Below, piece by piece: positions 31,159-38,643 of a DNA stretch of 64,000 bases (position 1 is its first letter; every line of letters starts with the position of its first letter). The notes beneath the pieces are model-generated. The model worked only from the letters and a program-made list of their open reading frames with translations. It was not told the DNA's origin and did no database searches. The stretch covers positions 1 to 64,000 of IMG/VR virus record IMGVR_UViG_3300027773_000004; one strand, 5' to 3'. Both the position numbers and the translations under genes were made by a program. The DNA is from a virus.

Positions 31159-31497
31159 ATGACGAATTCGTTCATCGTGCGCGTGCCGTTCTCGCGCAAG
31201 TGCCCCATCACCGGGGAGCTTGTCGAGTACAAGAAGGGCGACATCGTCGCGCACCCGGAGCGGCTCGCCGACATCCGCGACAGCGAGCACGCGGCGCACG
31301 GCCACAACATGCAGTTGCCCGACGACCACGATGCGGTACTGCCGCATCTGTCAGACGGCCATCCCGCGCTCGCGGCGCTGCCGGAGGGCCACCCTGTGCG
31401 GCTCGCGCGCGCCATCGCTGCTGCGCCCCATGCGACGCCGGCGGCACCATCTCGCCGCCGCGATAGCGCTCCTGAGGGAGCCGCCGAACCGGCGTAG
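31159..31497 (+). CDS. Unknown 112-aa protein before the sheath gene
   Basis: ATG 31159 after GAGGAGAAG. Contains VPFSRKCPITGELVEYKKGD, a beta hairpin with one Cys, then a His-rich stretch (HAAHGHNMQLPDDHD). Proteins with similar 'F/Y-x-G-x-V' starts occur before tail sheaths, but no family is assigned. Last gene before a terminator. Confidence 0.55.
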   Translation: MTNSFIVRVPFSRKCPITGELVEYKKGDIVAHPERLADIRDSEHAAHGHNMQLPDDHDAVLPHLSDGHPALAALPEGHPVRLARAIAAAPHATPAAPSRRRDSAPEGAAEPA

Positions 31498-31524
31498 AAC
31501 CGCACCCTCCACCACGTGAACCGC

Positions 31525-31548
31525 GCCCCCGCGAGGGGGCTTTTTGTT
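31525..31548 (+). terminator. Intrinsic terminator upstream of the sheath gene
   Basis: GCCCCC (31525-31530), loop GCGA, GGGGGC (31535-31540), then TTTTTGTT. Classic rho-independent terminator ending the fibre/neck transcript. The sheath gene starts 74 bp further on and would need read-through or its own promoter. Confidence 0.85.
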
Positions 31549-31621
31549 GCCCGGAAAGCGCCTTGGGCAAGCGCCGCGCGCCGCTGGATAGCGCCGCCGT
31601 CCCTTTGAAGGAACTCGCCCG

Positions 31622-33526
31622 ATGACGCAGATCGTGCAAGCCGGCACCACCAACGTCCTCGCGCTCGGCGCACCGAAGGCGGTGGTTCAGATTCAAACCC
31701 CGACGCCGCCGGTCACCGGGGTTCCGGTCAACATCCTCGGCTACATCGGCGCCGCCTCATGGGGTCCGGTCAACATCCCGATGGTGGTGGGCGGCAACGA
31801 CGAGCAGGTCGCCACGTTCGGACCGGTCACCAACCGCAAGTTCGACCTCTCCAGCGCGGTCGCGGTCGCGGTCGAGAACTACGTGTCGAGCTTCAAGAAC
31901 GTGCGCGTCAGCGACGGCACCGACACGGCGGCGACCGGCACGTACTCGACGAGCGAGACCTTCGCGACCGAGACGATCGCCGGCACCGTCAAGGCCGGCG
32001 ACATCCCGACCCTGACCTTCACTCCGACCGCCGGTTCGCCGATCGTCGTCAGCTACACCGTCCCCGCGGGTCCGCCTACGGCCTCGGCGGTGGCCGCCTC
32101 GCTGGCGGCGCTGCTCAGCGCCAATACGCAGCTGCAAGCCGCGGGTTTCGCCTTCTCGGTCGCCGGCGCGGTCATCTCGGTCTACTGCCCCGGCGGCACC
32201 GCTCCGGGCACGGGATGGACCTCGATCACGCCCTCGGTCGGCGGCTCCAGCCCGACGACGACCTTCACCGCCGGCACCTCGACCGCGGCGACCGTGAAGC
32301 TCACCCTGACGGCGCTCTACACCGGCACCGTCGGCAACGGCCTGCTCGCCTCATTGCAGCCGGGCACCCTCGCCGGCTCGACCGCGCTGGTCCTGGCGCG
32401 GCCCGGCTTCGTCGCCGAGAAGTTCGACAACCTCACCGGCACCGGCAACCTTCTGTGGGCGAACATCGCCAATGCCGTCAACAACGGCAACTCGGCGCTG
32501 CGCGGCCCGTCGCAATTGTGCGTCGCCTCCGCCGGAACGGGCGCCGCCGCCGCCCCGAACGCCGCCACGACCGTCCCGATGACGGGCGGCACCGACGGCT
32601 GGTCCGGCATCACCGACGCGACGCTCCTCGGCGTCGATGTGGTGCCGCGCAAGGGGCTCTACGCGCTGCGCGCGCAGGGCGTCGGCATCGCCTGCCCGGT
32701 GGACGCCTCGGTCTCGACCTACTGGACCAATTTCGCCGCGTTCGGCCAGTCCGAGGGCATCCTCGTCGAGACTTCGACCCCGAGCGCCGATACCTTGACC
32801 AACGCCGCCACCGAACTGGCGACGGCCGGCGTCGACAACTATGCGCTGCGCGTCACTTTCGGCGACTGGCTCTACTGGTACGACACGACGAACCAGACGG
32901 AGCGGGTCCTGGCCCCGGCTACGTTCATGGCCGCGATGCGGGCTCAGCAGGCGCCACAGAACTCGACCCTGAACAAGATCATCAACGGCATCATCGGGTC
33001 GCAGAAGACGCTGACCGGCGGCGTCTGGTCGGACGCCGACAAGGACGCGCTCTACTCCTACCGGCTCGACCTCATCTGCAACAACCCGCCGGGCGGCCAG
33101 TACTGGGCCGCCAACAACGGCATCAACACGTCGTCGAACGCCGCGATCAACGGCGACAACTACGCGATGATGACGGACTTCATCGCCCGCTCGATCGGGC
33201 TGTGGGCGGGCAAGAACATCGGCCTGCTGCAGACGCCGGACCAGCGCAAGGCGGCGAAGGCCGTCATGGACGACTTCTTCAACGACATGTGGCAGGAGGG
33301 CATGATCGGCAACGCCGACAGCGCCAACGGCATCGGCGTGCCGCCCTGGTCGGTGGAGATCGACGACACCACGACGCCGCCGAACATGGCCGCGCTCGGC
33401 TACGAAATCGCCGCGGTGCGGGTCCAGTATCTCGCGGTCATCCGCTGGTTCGTCGTCAACCTGATGGGCGGCCAGACCGTCCAGGTCAACGTCTCGCAGA
33501 CGCCGCCGGCCTTCGCCCGGAGCTAG
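31622..33526 (+). CDS. Tail sheath protein
   Basis: 634 aa. N-terminal PTPPVTGVPVNILGYIGAASWGPVNIPMVVGG is shown in part by VPVNILGYIGAASWGP, a sheath hallmark, followed by FGPVTNRKFDLSSAVAVAV. A large inserted domain spans about 105-260 (TAGSPIVVSYTVPAGPP). The conserved C-terminal domain includes DLICNNPPGG, ARSIGLWAGKNIGLLQTPDQ and VNLMGGQTVQVNVSQTPP. It polymerises around the tube and contracts during infection; this is the main evidence for a myovirus. Terminators lie on both sides. Confidence 0.92.
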   Translation: MTQIVQAGTTNVLALGAPKAVVQIQTPTPPVTGVPVNILGYIGAASWGPVNIPMVVGGNDEQVATFGPVTNRKFDLSSAVAVAVENYVSSFKNVRVSDGTDTAATGTYSTSETFATETIAGTVKAGDIPTLTFTPTAGSPIVVSYTVPAGPPTASAVAASLAALLSANTQLQAAGFAFSVAGAVISVYCPGGTAPGTGWTSITPSVGGSSPTTTFTAGTSTAATVKLTLTALYTGTVGNGLLASLQPGTLAGSTALVLARPGFVAEKFDNLTGTGNLLWANIANAVNNGNSALRGPSQLCVASAGTGAAAAPNAATTVPMTGGTDGWSGITDATLLGVDVVPRKGLYALRAQGVGIACPVDASVSTYWTNFAAFGQSEGILVETSTPSADTLTNAATELATAGVDNYALRVTFGDWLYWYDTTNQTERVLAPATFMAAMRAQQAPQNSTLNKIINGIIGSQKTLTGGVWSDADKDALYSYRLDLICNNPPGGQYWAANNGINTSSNAAINGDNYAMMTDFIARSIGLWAGKNIGLLQTPDQRKAAKAVMDDFFNDMWQEGMIGNADSANGIGVPPWSVEIDDTTTPPNMAALGYEIAAVRVQYLAVIRWFVVNLMGGQTVQVNVSQTPPAFARS

Positions 33527-33555
33527 CCCGCTCCCCTTTTCCCTCTTCACACGTG

Positions 33556-33586
33556 GCGGCGCCTCAACCGGCGCCGCTTTTCTTTT
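33556..33586 (+). terminator. Intrinsic terminator between sheath and tube genes
   Basis: GCGGCGCC (33556-33563), loop TCAACC, GGCGCCGC (33570-33577), then TTTTCTTTT. Probably balances sheath and tube expression. Confidence 0.85.
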
Positions 33587-33603
33587 GACGGGAGCACACC
33601 GCC

Positions 33604-34050
33604 ATGGCGCAGCTTGGTGGCATCAACCAGGTCAATACCGGCCGCGACGTATCGTTCAACATCGTCACCGACGCCGGGCTCCTCAGCCTCGACATCACGC
33701 AGTCGTTCCGGCGCCGCGGCCTCTACGACCATCGCGTGTCGCGGCCGATCAACGGGCCGCCGAAGTTCGTGCCGATCATCGCCGGCTGGGAACTCGACTT
33801 CGAACTCGACCGCCAGAACGCCGGCGTCGATACGTTCTTCGCCAACCTGGAATCGACCTACTACCAGGGCGGCGCGATCAACGCCGGCACGATCACCGAG
33901 ACGATCATCGACGCCGACACTGGCGCGGTGCACGTTTTCCTGTTCAGCGGCCTCATGTTGACCTGCGAAGACATCGGCGACGTGAAGGCCGACGACATGA
34001 TCAAGATGCGGGTCCAGGGCCGAGCATCGACCCGGACGCAGCTGTCGTAG
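33604..34050 (+). CDS. Tail tube protein
   Basis: 148 aa immediately after the sheath, the usual order. Beta-rich with GRDVSFNIVTDAGLLSLDIT, PIIAGWELDFELDRQNAG and a closing GDVKADDMIKMRVQGRAS. The INGPPKFVPIIAGW/ELDFELDR pattern is typical of myophage tubes. Forms the inner conduit for DNA. Confidence 0.88.
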   Translation: MAQLGGINQVNTGRDVSFNIVTDAGLLSLDITQSFRRRGLYDHRVSRPINGPPKFVPIIAGWELDFELDRQNAGVDTFFANLESTYYQGGAINAGTITETIIDADTGAVHVFLFSGLMLTCEDIGDVKADDMIKMRVQGRASTRTQLS

Positions 34051-34133
34051 GCGATCATCGTTCGGTGGATCAGGCGATGCTTATTGTCGATGCCCGACAG
34101 GTGAGCGTGATCGGCTTGGACGGAAGCCTGCGC

Positions 34134-34409
34134 TCAGTCCCGTTGCCGCGCTCGCTGGATTGCGAGGCGCATGTGCTCTTCGAGGTTCTGGATCGCCTGC
34201 CCGATGATTGCGGCCTCGTCCTCGATCGTCAGACCAACCGGATACGCGTCTTTCAAATCGCGGATGCAGCTCGCCTGGATCGCGGCCAGCGCGGCCTCGT
34301 CAAGCGGCTCGTCGTTCAGCGCAGCCCGCAGCAGCTTGGCCGCGAAATCTTGCATGCCGATCACGGTGAAGCCGAGCGCGAATAACCCGCGCTGCGGTGT
34401 CTCTGCCAT
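34134..34409 (-). CDS. Leftward 91-aa helical protein (moron candidate)
   Basis: ATG at 34409 has a strong minus-strand RBS (GGGGGAGG). Helical product (MQDFAAKLLRAALNDEPLDEAALAAIQASC shown in part by FAAKLLRAALNDEPLDEAAL). It is oriented against the tail operon between tube and chaperone, so it is probably an added, separately expressed gene. Function unknown. Confidence 0.6.
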   Translation of the reverse strand: MAETPQRGLFALGFTVIGMQDFAAKLLRAALNDEPLDEAALAAIQASCIRDLKDAYPVGLTIEDEAAIIGQAIQNLEEHMRLAIQRARQRD

Positions 34410-34492
34410 CGCCGCCTCCCCCAGCTTTCGAGCAGTCTGCGCCGAGCGCAGGACCGCGCACAACGCCCCTCCACAACAGAAGAGAACCCACC

Positions 34493-34954
34493 ATGTCCGA
34501 CGCCATCGGGCCGACCATCGCCTATGCCGGCCCCGCCGCAGAGGCGCCCGCCGTCGTGCAGCAGCCGATCGGCGGAACGCCGGAACCGGAGCCGATTGCG
34601 GTTGCGCCGGTAGCGCCCGAAGCGCCGACGCCGCGGCCTAAGATCACGCCGGACGGGCTGCTGATTGACGAGAAGGGGCGACGGCTGAGGCTGCGGGAGC
34701 TGTCTTATCTCGACGAATTGGACCTGCTGGAACTTGCGGGTGCCCGTACTGAGAATGGATCCTGGATGGTCCAGCTCGTCCTGGCCGCGCGAGTGGCCGA
34801 GATCGACGGCGCCAAAGTGCCCTTTCCGAGAAACGGGGTCCAACTCCGCAGCATGTTCCAGATGGTGGATCGCTCTGGAGTCCGCGCCGTGCGGGAGCAC
34901 CTTGAGAGCCAGATCGACAATGCCGACAGCGACGAGGCGATCGCAAAAAACTGA
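34493..34954 (+). CDS. Tail assembly chaperone, short form (gpG-like)
   Basis: 153 aa from ATG 34493. Pro/Ala-rich N-terminus, then GLLIDEKGRRLRLRELSYLD and MFQMVDRSGVRAVREHLE. Ends exactly at the slippery site (GCA AAA AAC TGA). It binds the tape measure during tail assembly together with its frameshifted form. Confidence 0.85.
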   Translation: MSDAIGPTIAYAGPAAEAPAVVQQPIGGTPEPEPIAVAPVAPEAPTPRPKITPDGLLIDEKGRRLRLRELSYLDELDLLELAGARTENGSWMVQLVLAARVAEIDGAKVPFPRNGVQLRSMFQMVDRSGVRAVREHLESQIDNADSDEAIAKN

Positions 34955-35103
34955 CCCGGCAGGCAGCCCTCTATGAGGTTGCCTGCCTGATAAAGAACGG
35001 GATCGCGTACGACGTTGCGATGACGATGTCGCGGGCGCGGCGCCTCGCCTTCATTCACGCCTTCAAGAAGCTGGCCGGCGAGAAAGGGTTATTCGATAGC
35101 TGA
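34493..35103 (+). CDS. Tail assembly chaperone, -1 frameshift product (gpGT-like)
   Basis: Slippage by -1 on A AAA AAC (34945-34951) continues with CTG ACC CGG and adds 50 residues to TGA at 35101-35103, total about 203 aa. The extension (LTRQAALYEVACLIKNGIAY, then MTMSRARRLAFIHAFKKL) is helical and basic like T domains of gpGT proteins. No start codon with a RBS opens the second frame, so frameshifting is the natural way to express it. The spacing to the tape measure is abnormal here because ~5 kb of foreign genes intervene. Confidence 0.85.
34945..34951 (+). promoter_or_regulatory. Programmed -1 frameshift slippery heptamer
   Basis: AAAAAAC in the X XXY YYZ phase (A AAA AAC), followed directly by the in-frame TGA. 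This is among the most efficient bacterial -1 slip sites. The following GC-rich repeat-like sequence (GGCAGGCAG...GCCTGCCTG, 34959-34991) can form a stimulatory stem. Confidence 0.85.
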
Positions 35104-35122
35104 AGACCAGATTCCCGTGCCG

Positions 35123-35602
35123 TCAGGCTGCCTCTCGCTGCCAGCCGCGCTCGGTTTCGCGCAGCCTGATGTCGCTCATCACATGCAACGAATGCTCCAA
35201 ATCGTCCAGCTCGGCCAGGATTTCGCAAATCTGCTGGGCAAGACCGTGCTTCTCGAGCTTCAACGCGTAGAACAAGCGCAGGGCCGAGTCGGCGGCGCCC
35301 GGTATGGGATGGTTCGGCCGCGCTTCCCAACGCGCCACCGAAACACGCCTCGTGCGCAGAATGCGAGCCAGTCCATCCTGCGAAAGCTTGAGCAGCGAGC
35401 GCAGAAAGCGCACTTCCTGGCCGCGCAAACGCTGCGGTCGCGTAATCACGACGCGCGCGATGGCCTCGTGCAGCGCTGCGGCGTCGTGGATCGCGATCCC
35501 GCGGCCATGGCGCGTCTCTCGCACCACAAAGCCGTTGCGCAGGTAGACATAGTCCAGGCCGCAGTTCGTGTAATGGTGCAGTTCGGTCATCTGGTCGGTC
35601 AT
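35123..35602 (-). CDS. XRE-type antitoxin (MqsA/HigA-like) of a toxin-antitoxin pair
   Basis: 159 aa from ATG 35602, which overlaps the toxin stop (ATGA). N-terminal YVYLRNGFVVRETRHGRGIA, then RLRGQEVRFLRSLLKLSQDG-LARILRTRRVSVARWE: an HTH of the type joined to MqsR/DUF4258 toxins. It would neutralise the toxin and repress the operon. Order here is toxin first, antitoxin second. Confidence 0.8.
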   Translation of the reverse strand: MTDQMTELHHYTNCGLDYVYLRNGFVVRETRHGRGIAIHDAAALHEAIARVVITRPQRLRGQEVRFLRSLLKLSQDGLARILRTRRVSVARWEARPNHPIPGAADSALRLFYALKLEKHGLAQQICEILAELDDLEHSLHVMSDIRLRETERGWQREAA

Positions 35603-35946
35603 CTGAGCCAATCCATCCATTCCACGGTTTTTACGAAGACCTCATCGTTGCTTGAGACAATGATTGTGACGACACCCGCCTCGCGGCATCCGGGCATGCG
35701 GCGAACCATGATGACCTTCCACTCGCCTTCGCCCACATACTCCGGCTGCCCCTCGACAAACCCAGTCTGCAAAATCCAGTAGGCGTCTTCGGCGAGGATC
35801 GAGCGGTCGTCGATACGGTCGAACGCATGATCGCCGAAGATGACGTTGACCTCGGTCTTGGCGCGCTCGCGGACGATCGCTTCGGCTTGGTCGGCGCGAA
35901 GCCTGGCCCAGTTGACGGGCCGTTTGAACGGTATGGGATCGGCCAT
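35599..35946 (-). CDS. DUF4258-type toxin
   Basis: 115 aa. NVIFGDHAFDRIDDRSILAE and WILQTGFVEGQPEYVGEGEW, then VIMVRRMPG and VVTIIVSSNDEVFVKTVEW, matching DUF4258 proteins (RelE/MqsR-related RNase-like fold; His-Ala-x-x-Arg helix plus strands). Paired with an HTH antitoxin gene overlapping by 4 nt. Probably an mRNA interferase that stabilises the prophage or aborts competing infection. Confidence 0.75.
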   Translation of the reverse strand: MADPIPFKRPVNWARLRADQAEAIVRERAKTEVNVIFGDHAFDRIDDRSILAEDAYWILQTGFVEGQPEYVGEGEWKVIMVRRMPGCREAGVVTIIVSSNDEVFVKTVEWMDWLR

Positions 35947-35974
35947 TCATCCGCGCCAACAGCCCTAGCTGGCT

Positions 35975-36007
35975 GTATCAATATGATACGCCAACGGAGG
36001 CTGTCAA
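35975..36007 (-). promoter_or_regulatory. Promoter and operator of the toxin-antitoxin pair
   Basis: TTGACA on the minus strand (36007-36002) with a -10 element CATATT (35985-35980) after 16 bp. The perfect palindrome GTATCA-ATA-TGATAC (35975-35989) covers the -10, as expected for an autorepressing antitoxin operator. Confidence 0.65.
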
Positions 36008-36059
36008 CTACGGTTCCATAGAATGCTACAGAACGCGGAGAGGCGGCCCGAAAGCCGCC

Positions 36060-36300
36060 CCCTTGGCCCTGCCATGGTTTGCCCTGCCTCGCCAAGCCAG
36101 TTCCGTTGCCTCGCCTGCGGTGCCGAGCCGTGACCCGCGATGCCTCGCCTGGCCTAGCCACACGTCGCCATGCCTGCCGTGTGTTGCGTTGCCCAACCCA
36201 GCCTCGCCATGCCCCGCCATCCCTCGCTGTGCCTTGCCACGCCTGCGGTGCCGGGCCTGGCCTTGCCCAGCTGCGCCTAGCCCATCCGTGCCCGAACTCA
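36060..36300. repeat. Pentameric (NGGCN)n quasi-repeat region
   Basis: About 240 bp with a 5-nt rhythm; on the minus strand it reads GGCATGGCGAGGC, TGGCAAGGC and similar, on the plus strand TGCC/CGCC/GCC steps. Units are degenerate, so there is no exact tandem repeat. A minus frame through it would encode an artificial Gln/Arg/Gly/Trp-rich chain, which I do not call a protein. It lies just after the 3' end of the leftward four-gene operon and before the toxin-antitoxin promoter. This fills the 300-bp gap without a normal gene. Confidence 0.8.
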
Positions 36301-36316
36301 TGATACTGTCCTGAAC

Positions 36317-36784
36317 CTAAGCAGCGTCCTCGTTGCGGTACTGCTCTTTGACCCGGTCCAGTTCGCGCCACACACCGGCGAGAGCCTGAACCGTCTCGTA
36401 CTTCAGCCGCACCCTCTGAAGTTCTGCCAGCGCGTCCTTGAGCATGACGGCGGTCAGTTCCACATCCATCAGCACGTCTTTGACGCGCCGATAGCCGCCG
36501 CCAGAGACGCGGTCAACGCTGAGTGATACGACCTTGCGCGCTCCCGCTTCGTCCACAATGTGGACCGCAATGAGCCGCCGGGCCTGATGCAACAAATATT
36601 CTTCGGCGGCCTTGACAAGATCCCACTTCCCGTCGGTGCCAAGCGGACACAGGGCAGCGTAGAGCGCCGATTTCGGGTGCGAGCGCGCCCAATCGACTAC
36701 CTGTTGCGCCTGCAATTTGTCGCCGGTGTTGATCTGCGACGCGAGCGCCAGAAGTTCCCCGGCGACTGTCGATTTGGTTCTCAT
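36317..36784 (-). CDS. Conserved-looking phage protein, 155 aa (fourth operon gene)
   Basis: ATG 36784 overlaps the previous stop (ATGA). QQVVDWARSHPKSALYAALC, EYLLHQARRLIAVHIVDE, GGYRRVKDVLMDVELTAVML and a C-terminal coiled coil (LAELQRVRLKYETVQALAG). The 'W-x-x-x-HP-x-SALY' element occurs in small phage proteins of recombination/replication regions. Function unknown, possibly DNA-associated. Confidence 0.65.
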   Translation of the reverse strand: MRTKSTVAGELLALASQINTGDKLQAQQVVDWARSHPKSALYAALCPLGTDGKWDLVKAAEEYLLHQARRLIAVHIVDEAGARKVVSLSVDRVSGGGYRRVKDVLMDVELTAVMLKDALAELQRVRLKYETVQALAGVWRELDRVKEQYRNEDAA

Positions 36785-37428
36785 CCTGCCACCTCCCAAA
36801 GGCCCCAACCGAGGCCGTTGCTGTTTCTGCTGTCCGGCCGACCTTCGCCAACGCCGACCTGCATGCCGGCGCGCGCCAGCAGGTTCATGATGTCTGTCGC
36901 GGAGAACTGATCCGCGTCCCAGCGTACCCGCACATTGGCGGACCAGTCATCCCAGATCGGCCGCACCCGAACGTCCGCTACACCCGTCTCGTTACGGGCA
37001 GTCATATGAAAGGGCCTTGGAGCACCCTCGATCTTGACCAGGGGAGTACCGTCGTCACGGTCGAACCCATCGGCCTCAATGAAGACGCTCAGCTTTGCGA
37101 GCGTCATGCGAAATCCAACGACCCGGCACGCGGAGATCATCGCGTTGCGGAAGGCGGGCGCCGGAATGCCGTACCAACCCTCGCGGCTGACGTGCAGCGC
37201 CCCTTCGTAGACCGCGTCGAAGTCCTTGGGCTCGCGTTTGCGGCCCTTTGTCGCCTGCGATCCGGCGCGCTGTTTCGCCTCCATCTGCTCGCGCGCCTTC
37301 TGGCTGAATTTATTCTGCACGTAGGGCGACGTGCCCACGATCCGGATCACGGCCCGCTGGAACTTCGGCGGTTCGATCACGACGATCGCGCTTGGTGCCT
37401 CATCCTTCGCTTTTGTGCTCTTTGCCAT
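36781..37428 (-). CDS. Conserved-looking phage protein, 215 aa, RAMP-like Gly-rich loop
   Basis: Strand-rich with AVIRIVGTSPYVQNKFSQKA near the N-terminus, a basic linker (QRAGSQATKGRKREPKDF), WYGIPAPAFRNAMISACRVV, and a C-terminal GMQVGVGEGRPDSRNSNGLG followed by WGLWEV. The closing segment resembles the G-rich loop of RAMP/Cas7-like proteins, but it is a short motif and other folds are possible. It is coupled to both neighbours. Likely an early phage protein acting on nucleic acid; unproven. Confidence 0.6.
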   Translation of the reverse strand: MAKSTKAKDEAPSAIVVIEPPKFQRAVIRIVGTSPYVQNKFSQKAREQMEAKQRAGSQATKGRKREPKDFDAVYEGALHVSREGWYGIPAPAFRNAMISACRVVGFRMTLAKLSVFIEADGFDRDDGTPLVKIEGAPRPFHMTARNETGVADVRVRPIWDDWSANVRVRWDADQFSATDIMNLLARAGMQVGVGEGRPDSRNSNGLGWGLWEVAG

Positions 37429-37970
37429 TAGCGTGCTCCTGTCGGTGCGACGAGCGGCGGCTCGGGGCTGGCGAGATCGACCCGCAACGCGCGGACGACA
37501 GTGAAAACCTTCTGGCCGTTCACGGGGTCGTAGCTGACTTCGACGAGACCGCCGTCGAGGATGGGCGGCCGCGGTCTTGGAGAAGGCAGCACGTCTTCGT
37601 CGGTCCGTTCGCCGCCCTCGTCGTCGAGACCATCGCTTTCGAGATCATCGGCTCCGACCGATGGCTCGTCGTCCACATCCGGCTCGCGATCGCTATCCGG
37701 CTCGTCGTCGCCGTTCTCTTCGCGGTCTTCGGTGGCGCCCGCGGCGACGATCAGGGTTTCCAGTACGTCGGCATCGATCCACGCAACGAGATAGCGGCTG
37801 CGGCCGACTGCGAAGATATCCGCCTCTTCCATCAGCAGATGCAGTGCGGCTTCCGCGGTGATCGTCGGGGGATGAACGCGCCGCCGCCGGCGGCGCAGAT
37901 CGATCCGCCGGTAGAGGCGTGCGCGCGGCTTGCGCCGGCGAACGCCGGCAGCGGGATTGGTCGCGGCCAT
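37428..37970 (-). CDS. Unknown 180-aa protein with acidic linker (second operon gene)
   Basis: Very basic N-terminus (GVRRRKPRARLYRRIDLRRR), then EAALHLLMEEADIFAVGRSR, a long Asp/Glu-rich low-complexity linker (REENGDDEPDSDREPDVDDE) and a small C-terminal strand domain. Shares one base with the next start. The basic/acidic architecture suggests nucleic-acid or protein contacts; no family. Confidence 0.6.
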   Translation of the reverse strand: MAATNPAAGVRRRKPRARLYRRIDLRRRRRRVHPPTITAEAALHLLMEEADIFAVGRSRYLVAWIDADVLETLIVAAGATEDREENGDDEPDSDREPDVDDEPSVGADDLESDGLDDEGGERTDEDVLPSPRPRPPILDGGLVEVSYDPVNGQKVFTVVRALRVDLASPEPPLVAPTGAR

Positions 37971-37971
37971 C

Positions 37972-38304
37972 TCACGCCGCCGCCTTGAAGGAGCCGGTGC
38001 GGGCGCAGACCTTGACCGTCGTCACGCTGGCAGTGCGGCAGTGTTGGTTCCACCAATCGTGGCCCATCCGCTCCTTGACCAAGGAACTGTCGAGCGTCCA
38101 ACGGATCGCCTCGGAGACGGTGGCGCGGAACAGCGCACCCTCGGCCTCACCGACGCCGCGGGCGACCAGCTCGTCGCGCAGCCGCTTCTCGCGGGCTTCG
38201 AGGTCCGCGATACTGGCTTTCAGTGCGCCGAGTTCATCGACGATGTCGCCAACGGGCAGATTGTGCAGAGAGGATGTGGTAAGTGTGGCAGTAGCCGTAG
38301 CCAT
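37972..38304 (-). CDS. Small coiled-coil phage protein, first gene of leftward operon
   Basis: 110 aa, ATG 38304 with an excellent RBS (AAGGAGA). Helical SLHNLPVGDIVDELGALKAS, IADLEAREKRLRDELVARGV, followed by FRATVSEAIRWTLDSSLVKE and VTTVKVCARTG. Such proteins occur in early or recombination operons of other phages. Driven by the palindromic promoter upstream. Function unknown. Confidence 0.7.
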   Translation of the reverse strand: MATATATLTTSSLHNLPVGDIVDELGALKASIADLEAREKRLRDELVARGVGEAEGALFRATVSEAIRWTLDSSLVKERMGHDWWNQHCRTASVTTVKVCARTGSFKAAA

Positions 38305-38366
38305 GGGCCATCTCCTTGGCTGGGGTTAGGCCCGGTCGGGAGGTTCCAGCTCTCGGTCGGGCCGCT

Positions 38367-38430
38367 ATTGAACGCATTGAACATATAGCCTATAGGCGCT
38401 CTTGTCAATAGCGTCAATATCGACTATTTT
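38367..38430. promoter_or_regulatory. Divergent promoter/operator region
   Basis: Leftward: TTGACA (38408-38403, minus) with TATGTT after 17 bp (38385-38380). Rightward: TTGTCA (38402-38407) with TATTTT after 17 bp (38425-38430), giving a start close to the ATG at 38440. Both -35 boxes overlap in TTGTCAA. Operator-like elements: direct repeats ATTGAAC (38367-38373, 38376-38382) and GTCAATA (38404-38410, 38413-38419), and the palindrome GCCTATAGGC (38388-38397). A single repressor could control both directions. Confidence 0.65.
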
Positions 38431-38439
38431 TGCCAGGCG

Positions 38440-38643
38440 ATGGCGCGCTACTCAGCAGTGATTTACCCCGTCAAGAAGCTCGTCGCACTGACGACGGAGC
38501 AGGCGAAGGCGATAGAGGATTTCCGGTTCGCGCACCGCATACCCACAGAGGCGGAAGCGATCCGCCAACTTATCGAGCGCGGGCTGTCGCGGGACGAGAT
38601 ACCGGTGCACCGGCCGAAGCCGCGAGGGAAAGCGAGCGAGTGA
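38440..38643 (+). CDS. Ribbon-helix-helix (Arc/CopG-like) regulator
   Basis: 67 aa. YPVKKLVALTTEQAKAIEDF (strand and helix 1) then RIPTEAEAIRQLIERGL (helix 2) is a clear RHH pattern, followed by a basic tail (RPKPRGKASE). It binds DNA as a dimer and lies on the divergent operator. Its stop overlaps the GTG of the Gp49-type toxin, so it may be a third component or extra repressor of the TA cassette. Confidence 0.75.
   Translation: MARYSAVIYPVKKLVALTTEQAKAIEDFRFAHRIPTEAEAIRQLIERGLSRDEIPVHRPKPRGKASE

Noticed and set aside
34079-34385. Plus-strand frame opposite the 91-aa leftward gene
   Set aside because: The minus frame has a strong ribosome-binding site and a helical protein-like sequence; the plus frame has neither RBS nor motif.
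36026-36371. Protein-coding reading of the pentamer repeat on the minus strand
   Set aside because: The predicted Gly/Arg/Gln/Trp chain simply mirrors the 5-nt repeat (15-nt super-period); it is better treated as a DNA/RNA repeat.
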